A stretch of DNA of 7,050 nucleotides, taken from assembly GCA_030592625.1 (NCBI GenBank), contig JAUVIY010000138.1, positions 1-7,050 on the forward strand. Direction: 5' to 3'. The stretch comes from Spirochaeta sp. (lineage in GTDB: Bacteria; Spirochaetota; Spirochaetia; DSM-2461). Below, in pieces: positions 1 to 4,210 of the stretch (positions are counted from its first letter, which is position 1; every line of letters begins with the position of its first letter). The notes under the pieces are model-generated. The model ran no database searches and was not told the DNA's origin. It saw only the letters and a program-made list of their open reading frames with translations. The position numbers and the translations under genes are program-made.

Positions 1-968
1 GTCTCCACAAGATCAGCAGAGAAGAGGATTATGCCCTGACCCCTGAGCGATTCCGAAGGCTTCTCCGATACATCAACGACAATGGCTGGTATCTCGTCTC
101 GGATCTTCAATACCTTGAGGGTGATTTTTCCCGGGTACCTACGGGATTAAAACCGATTGTCATGGGTTCGGACGATGGCTCTCATGGAACTCTGATTTAT
201 CAGACCCGTGGAGACCGGCTCAATGGCTCTGTTAAAAGGCTGTTCGGTAAACCTATCATAGACCGGGACTCCATGGTTGCCATTCTTGAAAGACATGTGA
301 AAGAGGAAAACGGCCGAATCAATTTCACTTTCTACATCTCTTTTGACGCCATTCCGTTCCGTCAGCTTGATGGATATGAAAATCCCGGATTCCCGTATCG
401 GGGCATTCCCGTCATCGCGGAAAAAATCCGGTATCTCGATAAGAACTTCATTCTCGGTATTCATTCCATGAGCCATACATATGTTCACGATATAGGCGCT
501 GCAGCCTTTGCCGAGGAAATCATAACTGCGTGGGAACTCATTGATGAATATGCCGGTGGGATGGCGACAAGCATTCACACCATGGCATTCCCCTATGGCA
601 TCAGACCTCTGACTCCTGCCGTACGGGATGCTCTTACTTCTCTGAATCGGAACGGAAAGTATCTTGCCGGTGCGTTCGACTTTGATAATAAACTGGCACC
701 ACCACCGGGAAATCCGGGAGACACTTTCGACGTTTCTCGGTTCAATGTGGACAATAAAAACTGGGACAGACTGATGAGAACCTTGGATGGAGCGAATGCC
801 GTGAGCACCCGCCGTGAAATTGTGTGGGAAGTCGAGACAAAGAGGCTACCGAGAAGCCGATATTCCCTGGGTGCCGCTCCTTCCGACGAGGTATGGGTCT
901 TAGTCCGGGGGCAGCCCGATGACCTGGCAGCCGACCAATCCGCCGTGTCAATCCAGCCCGAGGGATAG
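1..968 (+). CDS. Polysaccharide deacetylase (NodB fold), 5' end missing
   Basis: The reading frame is open from base 3 to the stop at 966-968 (321 residues visible), so the gene begins upstream; the first ATG, at 162, is internal because it falls inside the first catalytic motif. Numbering from base 3, the metal-dependent deacetylase motifs are present: SDDG at residues 56-59 (Asp57 the likely base, Asp58 a metal ligand), HSMSH at 154-158 (metal ligands His154 and His158), and FPYG at 196-199 (motif 3). The upstream segment (LTPERFRRLLRYI and GWYLVS) is the usual lead-in of the family. Members remove N- or O-acetyl groups from cell-wall or exopolysaccharide sugars, normally outside the cytoplasm; any signal peptide or anchor would lie outside the window. 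The substrate cannot be told from the sequence. No terminator with a T-run follows; the gene runs into the repeat cluster. Confidence 0.88.
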   Translation, partial: LHKISREEDYALTPERFRRLLRYINDNGWYLVSDLQYLEGDFSRVPTGLKPIVMGSDDGSHGTLIYQTRGDRLNGSVKRLFGKPIIDRDSMVAILERHVKEENGRINFTFYISFDAIPFRQLDGYENPGFPYRGIPVIAEKIRYLDKNFILGIHSMSHTYVHDIGAAAFAEEIITAWELIDEYAGGMATSIHTMAFPYGIRPLTPAVRDALTSLNRNGKYLAGAFDFDNKLAPPPGNPGDTFDVSRFNVDNKNWDRLMRTLDGANAVSTRREIVWEVETKRLPRSRYSLGAAPSDEVWVLVRGQPDDLAADQSAVSIQPEG

Positions 969-984
969 TTTCAATTATTCAGTT

Positions 985-1173
985 TCTCCGCGTGAGAGCG
1001 GCCGGCCGGATCAGACTGCGATGAAGAGGGCCATTCGTCAAGCACGAGTACGTGGTTCCTCACGACCCTCTTCTCTCCGCCTGAGTGCGGTCGGTCGGAT
1101 CAGACTGCGATGAAGAGGGCCGTTCGTCAAACACGAGTACATGGTTCCTCACGACCCTCTTCTCTCCGCCTGA
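985..1173. repeat. 89-bp direct tandem repeat, two units plus a short third
   Basis: Bases 985-1073 are repeated as 1074-1162 with a period of exactly 89, and the match continues to 1173. Comparing 985-1084 with 1074-1173 I count seven differences in 100 positions: 992/1081, 997/1086, 1002/1091, 1006/1095, 1033/1122, 1042/1131 and 1052/1141. Five are transitions. The duplication carries elements A and B described separately, so it looks like a recent tandem duplication of a palindromic element rather than a simple-sequence repeat. Open frames across it are by-products of the repeat. Confidence 0.95.
1000..1084 (-). repeat. Palindromic structured element, copy A
   Basis: Read on the minus strand, copy A has the family core in order: CAG, GCGGAGA, an 11-base stem arm, TGAGGAACC, a variable loop ending TGACGA, the second stem arm, ATCGCAGT and CTG. 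The inner stem pairs 1023-1033 with 1063-1073. Its two non-Watson-Crick positions (1031/1065 and 1033/1063) are C-A and A-C on the plus strand but G-U wobbles on the minus strand, which favours minus-strand RNA as the functional form. Its own 5' outer arm is missing: only about four pairs form next to the core. Its other outer arm (1000-1014) instead matches the far arm of copy B (1170-1184) over 15 positions. It may be a decayed half of a tandem pair. Confidence 0.75.
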
Positions 1174-1184
1174 TCCGACCGGCC
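1089..1184 (-). repeat. Palindromic structured element, copy B
   Basis: This is the complete copy of the tandem pair, read on the minus strand. The outer stem pairs 1089-1103 with 1170-1184 (15 positions, one not Watson-Crick). Inside it lie GCGGAGA and ATCGCAGT, where GCG can pair with CGC, leaving an AGT bulge. The inner stem pairs 1112-1122 with 1152-1162 (11 positions, one G-U on the minus strand). The end loop carries TGAGGAACC and TGACGA. The same order of motifs occurs in copy C with different stem sequences. No reverse transcriptase, transposase or tracr-like gene lies nearby. I do not recognise the family by name. Confidence 0.8.
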
Positions 1185-1211
1185 TTGAATTTGAGTGAAG
1201 AGGTTGAATCT

Positions 1212-1355
1212 ATGAACTATTCCTCCGTTAGAGTCCCGCCGGTCGATCGCTGCAGCCCGACTGTCCTGTCTGAACATCCTGAGCGGTTCCAAGGGTATTC
1301 CGAAGCAGGCGGAGTGAAGGGTGCCGTGAGGAACCGGTGCTTTAGCTCCGCATGA
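1212..1355 (+). CDS. Possible small ORF (47 aa) upstream of the HAD gene
   Basis: ATG at 1212 is preceded by GAAGAGG (1197-1203) with an eight-base gap, a respectable ribosome binding site, and the frame runs to TGA at 1353-1355. The product would begin MNYSSVRVPPVDRC and end VRNRCFSSA. I recognise no family, and no membrane segment is visible. The last third is simply the translation of repeat copy C, which argues against an ancient conserved protein. It is in the same frame as the HAD gene that starts 39 bases after its stop, so it could be a short leader peptide, or the remains of a 5' end interrupted by the repeat. Chance is also quite possible. Confidence 0.2.
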   Translation: MNYSSVRVPPVDRCSPTVLSEHPERFQGYSEAGGVKGAVRNRCFSSA

Positions 1356-1394
1356 CGAGCGGTACCCTTCAACGCAGTCTGCTTCGGAATACCC
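1293..1394 (+). repeat. Palindromic structured element, copy C
   Basis: Same family as copies A and B but on the plus strand. The outer stem is perfect: 1293-1308 pairs with 1379-1394 over 16 bases. Inside, GCG (1309-1311) can pair with CGC (1373-1375), leaving an AGT bulge (1376-1378) and a small internal loop. The inner stem pairs 1316-1326 with 1360-1370 over 11 positions, with one G-U on the plus strand. The end loop (1327-1359) opens with TGAGGAACC and ends with TGACGA. Both stems differ in sequence from copies A and B yet still pair, while the loop motifs are kept. The element ends at 1394, one base before the likely GTG start of the HAD gene. Confidence 0.85.
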
Positions 1395-2213
1395 GTGTCA
1401 CCTATCGACATTGAAAGGCAGGCCAGTGACAATACCCTCATGGAAAAACTGCGGGCCAAGAAAGCTTTCATCTGCGATATGGACGGTGTCATCTATCATG
1501 GGAATCAGCTGCTTCCCGGCGTGGAGGAATTCGTCAACTGGCTGAAAATGGAAGACAAGGAATATCTGTTCCTGACCAATAACTCGGCGTATTCACCTCG
1601 GGAGCTCAGAGAAAAACTCTTGAGGATGGGATTGGATCTTCCAGTTGAGCATTTCTACACAAGTGCATTGTCCACAGCACAGTTTCTTGCCGAACAGAAA
1701 CCTGAAGGCAGTGCCTATGTCATCGGTGAGGCCGGCATCATCAACGCCCTCTATGAAGCCGGGTACTCGATGAACGATATCAATCCCGACTATGTCGTCA
1801 TCTCTGAAACTAAAACATACAATTATGAAACCCTGGTGAAGGCTATCAGTCTCGTACGTAACGGGGCCAAACTCATCGGCAGTAATCCTGATCTCACCGG
1901 ACCTGTTGAAGGTGGAATTGTACCGGGTACCGGCTCCCTGGTGGCACCGGTCGAGTTGTCGACAGGTAAAAAGGCCTATTTTCTCGGTAAACCCAATCCC
2001 CTGATGATGCGAAACGCCATAAGCCTCATTGGCGTAAAGCGGGAAGATACGGTAATTGTCGGGGACCGGATGGACACGGATATCGTAGCCGGCGTTGAAT
2101 CAAAGATCGATACGGTTCTCGTTCTCAGCGGTGTCACCGATAAATTCGAGATAGAGACTTTCGCATATCGTCCCACTTATACGCTTGATGGTGTCGGAGA
2201 TATACCCGGATAA
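1395..2213 (+). CDS. HAD-superfamily phosphatase, subfamily IIA (NagD-like)
   Basis: A 272-residue cytoplasmic phosphatase. Counting from GTG 1395: motif I is DMDG at 28-31 (nucleophile Asp28, acid/base Asp30), motif II is FLTNNS with Thr61, motif III is Lys199 in GKPNP, and motif IV is GDRMDTD at 223-229. The middle stretch (TSALSTAQFL, YVIGE, then VVISETKTYNYETL) is the C2-type cap of the NagD/4-nitrophenylphosphatase group. Relatives dephosphorylate nucleotides, sugar phosphates or phosphoglycolate; the substrate here is unknown. Start choice is uncertain: GTG 1395 and ATG 1440 are the realistic options, an in-frame stop lies at 1353-1355, and neither start has a good ribosome binding site. 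GTG 1395 abuts repeat C; ATG 1440 would give 257 residues, with the DxD motif 13 residues in, also normal for the family. It converges on bcp with 15 bases between stop codons and no visible terminator. Confidence 0.9.
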   Translation: MSPIDIERQASDNTLMEKLRAKKAFICDMDGVIYHGNQLLPGVEEFVNWLKMEDKEYLFLTNNSAYSPRELREKLLRMGLDLPVEHFYTSALSTAQFLAEQKPEGSAYVIGEAGIINALYEAGYSMNDINPDYVVISETKTYNYETLVKAISLVRNGAKLIGSNPDLTGPVEGGIVPGTGSLVAPVELSTGKKAYFLGKPNPLMMRNAISLIGVKREDTVIVGDRMDTDIVAGVESKIDTVLVLSGVTDKFEIETFAYRPTYTLDGVGDIPG

Positions 2214-2228
2214 ACCGTTGTTCTTCAG

Positions 2229-2681
2229 TTAAAGAATCGCGAGAATTTCCGCCGCATGCTCGGCGGGCTTCACTTTGGGAAAGACCTTGATGACGGTTCC
2301 GTTGCCGTTGATGATGAATGTGGAGCGGATCAGGCCTTCAAATACCTTTCCGTAGTTTTTCTTCATTCCCCAGGCGCCGAATCCTTTAATCACTTCTTTT
2401 TCCGGGTCACTGAGCAGATGGAACGGCAAATCGAATTTCTCCTTGAACTTGGCATGGCTTTTCACCGAATCGGCACTGATGCCCAGAACGACGGCCCCCT
2501 TGGCCAGTATGTCGTCATAAACATCCCGTAAACCGCAGGCTTCTTTGGTGCAGCCCGGCGTGTTGTCCCTGGGATAGAAGTACACTACAACCGTTTTTCC
2601 GGAGAAATCGGTGAGGGATATCGATTCGTTTTCCGCATTCTTGAGTGTAAAAGCCGGAGCCTTGTCGCCTTCTTTGAGCAT
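2229..2681 (-). CDS. bcp: Peroxiredoxin, Bcp/PrxQ type (thioredoxin-dependent peroxidase)
   Basis: A complete 150-residue protein, the usual size for bacterioferritin comigratory protein. It reduces hydrogen peroxide and organic hydroperoxides in the cytoplasm, normally using thioredoxin as electron donor. The sequence shows the AhpC/TSA fold with FYPRDNTPGCTKEAC at 35-49: Cys44 is the peroxidatic cysteine and Cys49 the resolving cysteine, five residues apart as in E. coli Bcp. Thr41 and Arg119 (in IRSTFII) complete the active site. Typical flanking motifs are GDKAPAFTL near the N terminus and VLGISADS and LLSDPE in the middle. ATG at 2681 is fixed by a strong AGGAGGT (minus strand, 2687-2693). 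It is divergent from the omptin-like gene and convergent with the HAD phosphatase, so probably monocistronic. Confidence 0.96.
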   Translation of the reverse strand: MLKEGDKAPAFTLKNAENESISLTDFSGKTVVVYFYPRDNTPGCTKEACGLRDVYDDILAKGAVVLGISADSVKSHAKFKEKFDLPFHLLSDPEKEVIKGFGAWGMKKNYGKVFEGLIRSTFIINGNGTVIKVFPKVKPAEHAAEILAIL

Positions 2682-2706
2682 TGCTGACCTCCTGACGGCC
2701 TTGAGT

Positions 2707-2735
2707 TTTATATTTCCAAAAATAATGAGAGTCGG
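2707..2735 (-). promoter_or_regulatory. Candidate bcp promoter
   Basis: On the minus strand TATAAA (2707-2712, five of six matches to the -10 consensus) lies 17 bases from CCGACT (2730-2735, three of six to the -35). Transcription would start near 2700, giving a short leader that carries the AGGAGGT of bcp. The weak -35 leaves this tentative. No comparably good promoter was found for the divergent omptin-like gene. Confidence 0.35.
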
Positions 2736-2737
2736 CA

Positions 2738-2750
2738 GCTTGAATCAAGC
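2738..2750. promoter_or_regulatory. Short palindrome between bcp and the omptin-like gene
   Basis: GCTTGA and TCAAGC form a perfect six-base inverted repeat around a single A. It lies just upstream of the candidate bcp -35 box and about 57 bases before the omptin-like start, a place where a regulator of either gene could bind. It does not resemble a PerR or Fur box that I know. It may be chance. Confidence 0.25.
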
Positions 2751-2806
2751 AGTTTGGATTTTTCAGCTGTCTATTGAGATACATGGGGGAAGGGGATAGT
2801 GTGATT

Positions 2807-3847
2807 ATGATGCTCTTTCAATCACTCCGAAAAAACCGGATTCGCACAGTTCTGCTGTTGACACTACTTTCCGGGGCATCTTTATCGGCAGCCGACGCGC
2901 CTGAGCGGGGTTGGACCATCGGGCCTTCTTTGGGAGTGCATTGGGGAACCGCTTATGAGATTGTCTACGATACCAGCGGAGTCGAAAATCAAAATGAATA
3001 TCTCAGTCTGCTCATCTGGGATCTTCAGCCGGCGGTTACCGTGGGTTTTGAATCCCGTTGGGAGTCGGGGAAAAAGAACAGCCTGGATCTGAAATTGCGA
3101 TCCGCCGTACCGGGGATGCCGGTGAGTGAAATGAATGATTTCGATTGGGTGTATACCGATATGGACTGGAGTCACTGGTCGGTCAGTGACGTGAATCTGC
3201 GATGGGGATTTATTCTTGATGCCGTTCATGACTGGCGGATTATTCATAGAGGCCCTTTCGACTTGAAAATCGGGGTGGGTTATCACCTGGACTGGTGGGC
3301 CTGGCGGGATACGGTGAAGGATTCGGTTTATTCAACAACATATACAACAAAAACCTATCCTAAACTCTTTGATCCTTCGCATCCTACCCAGCCAGACGGT
3401 TTCCGAGATCAATTGGACGCCGTCGCAACCGGTGTCAACGCTATCAACTACGATGTAGCCTACCATGTTCCCCTCGTATCGCTTACCGTCGGTTTGAATC
3501 TGAACACGTTTTTCCTGAACGCCAACGGCCGGATCGGCCCGGTTCTGGCTTTTTCTCACGATCATCATTTACTTCGATATGATTACGGACCAGACGGCGC
3601 ACATTTCTATGACTCGGCCACCGGCGGGCCATGGATCGATGCGACTCTTGAAACAGGTTTCCGAACTTCGGGACGTTTCTCGTTTACCGTAAGAGGGGAG
3701 TATGCCTGGCTGAAGGAAACCCGGGGTGACACCGTGGTTGTGCCCACCGATGGATCCCCTCCGGGAATCGCCAAAGATGCCGCCGGATTCTCATTTCGCC
3801 GTATCGGTGTCACGGTTCTCTTCTCCTGGACGCTCGGCACCTCTTGA
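2807..3847 (+). CDS. Omptin-family outer-membrane protease
   Basis: A 346-residue predicted outer-membrane beta-barrel endopeptidase. I chose ATG 2807: it follows GAAGGGG (2790-2795 region) by about 11 bases and gives a proper Sec signal peptide, with basic SLRKNRIR, hydrophobic TVLLLTLLSGAS and likely cleavage near Ala28/Ala29. Longer starts at 2774 (TTG) or 2783 (ATG) would add a polar extension. Family evidence: MNDFDW aligns with the MVDQDW segment of E. coli OmpT, giving Asp111 and Asp113 for Asp83/Asp85, and HDHH gives Asp252 and His254 for Asp210/His212. GFRDQ and INYDVAYHVPLVSL match the conserved GFRDD and IGYKQRFKMPYIGL positions. All four catalytic residues are thus present. The C terminus, with alternating hydrophobics (RRIGVTVLFSWTLG), fits a last beta strand, though it does not end in Phe. 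OmpT-like enzymes cleave between basic residues; the specificity here is unknown. Confidence 0.78.
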   Translation: MMLFQSLRKNRIRTVLLLTLLSGASLSAADAPERGWTIGPSLGVHWGTAYEIVYDTSGVENQNEYLSLLIWDLQPAVTVGFESRWESGKKNSLDLKLRSAVPGMPVSEMNDFDWVYTDMDWSHWSVSDVNLRWGFILDAVHDWRIIHRGPFDLKIGVGYHLDWWAWRDTVKDSVYSTTYTTKTYPKLFDPSHPTQPDGFRDQLDAVATGVNAINYDVAYHVPLVSLTVGLNLNTFFLNANGRIGPVLAFSHDHHLLRYDYGPDGAHFYDSATGGPWIDATLETGFRTSGRFSFTVRGEYAWLKETRGDTVVVPTDGSPPGIAKDAAGFSFRRIGVTVLFSWTLGTS

Positions 3848-3872
3848 CAGAAATCCCCAAGATACCGATATT
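3844..3872 (+). promoter_or_regulatory. Promoter of the thrS leader
   Basis: A perfect TTGACA (3844-3849) is followed after 17 bases by GATATT (3867-3872, four of six). Transcription should start near 3879-3880, a few bases before the first arm of T-box Stem I. The -35 box contains the TGA stop of the omptin-like gene (3845-3847), so the two genes are packed end to end but thrS has its own promoter. Confidence 0.65.
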
Positions 3873-4117
3873 CCTTTTAGGCATTGACGGAGAAGAGTAA
3901 ATCGTTCTTCGGATCGACAGAGAAGCCGCCCCAGGCTGGAAGGCGGCGGTCCGGACCGATCGAAAACCCCTCCCGAGCCGCCTCCCGAAATCCCATCCGC
4001 AGGATGGGAGAATAGACGGGGCCGTATCCCCACGACACGGGGCGATGAGCGCACGCCGGCAGAGGAACGCCGCCGACGTGAAGTGGGGTGGTACCGCGGA
4101 AGGCTATAGGCCCTTCG

Positions 4118-4146
4118 TCCCTACGATTCGAGAAGAATCGGTGGGA
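4118..4146 (+). promoter_or_regulatory. Alternative hairpin competing with the T-box partner
   Basis: GTCCC (4117-4121) can pair with GGGAC (4142-4146), and CGATTC with GAATCG around a GAGAA loop. The same CGTCCC is needed for the antiterminator-type T-box fold, so the two structures are mutually exclusive. No T-run follows, which argues against a classical transcription terminator. A second hairpin (CAGGC 4147-4151 with GCCTG 4178-4182, inner AGAGGT with ACCTTT) comes next. Confidence 0.5.
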
Positions 4147-4185
4147 CAGGCGCCAGAGGTCATCCAAAAGAACCTTTGCCTGAAT

Positions 4186-4201
4186 CCTCCGGTCCCGGAG
4201 G
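4186..4201 (+). promoter_or_regulatory. Hairpin covering the thrS ribosome binding site
   Basis: CCTCCG (4186-4191) pairs with CGGAGG (4196-4201) around a four-base loop. The right arm is the Shine-Dalgarno sequence GGAGG (4197-4201), nine bases before ATG 4211. This suggests that the T-box acts by exposing or hiding the ribosome binding site. A weak transcription stop cannot be excluded, since the bases after it are T-rich but interrupted. Confidence 0.6.
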
Positions 4202-4210
4202 TACTTTGTT

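Larger units (their letters stand above)
3880..4201 (+). promoter_or_regulatory. T-box riboswitch, threonine specific, for thrS
   Basis: The leader has the canonical T-box order. Stem I begins GACGGAGAAGAGTA (3886-3899): the AGTA faces GAAA-ACC (3962-3968), where ACC is the threonine specifier codon after the usual GAA-N. GGAG (3889-3892) pairs with CTCC (3970-3973) below the specifier loop. The distal part has the CAGAGAAG bulge (3918-3925) and a GCCGCC/GGCGGC stem (3925-3930 with 3942-3947). A perfect 8-bp hairpin follows (3991-3998 with 4002-4009), then GC-rich stems. The T-box GGGGTGGTACCGCGG lies at about 4085-4099, with its partner CCTTCGTCCCT at 4112-4122; the TGGT can pair with the ACCA end of tRNA. 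Uncharged tRNA-Thr should bind and raise thrS expression. Confidence 0.93.

Noticed and set aside
147..578. 143-codon minus-strand frame over the deacetylase gene
   Set aside because: Antisense to the DDG and HSxxH motifs of a well-supported gene; no family features.
985..1184. CRISPR array
   Set aside because: Only two units, the repeated part is nearly the whole 89-base period, there are no unique spacers and no cas genes.
919..1355. Open frames of 64 and 81 codons across the tandem repeat, both containing an RPSSLRL segment
   Set aside because: The similar peptides come from the repeated DNA itself; the base changes between units follow stem pairing, not codons. Only the part from ATG 1212 has a ribosome binding site.
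1000..1394. Retron or integron attC interpretation of the palindromes
   Set aside because: No reverse transcriptase or integrase is present, and no GTTRRRY/RYYYAAC core sites are seen.
2214..2228. Bidirectional terminator between the HAD gene and bcp
   Set aside because: Only 15 bases separate the stop codons and no hairpin with T-run is visible.
2774..2806. Upstream starts (TTG 2774, ATG 2783) for the omptin-like gene
   Set aside because: They put a polar, acidic stretch ahead of the signal peptide and lack a ribosome binding site; ATG 2807 has both in order.
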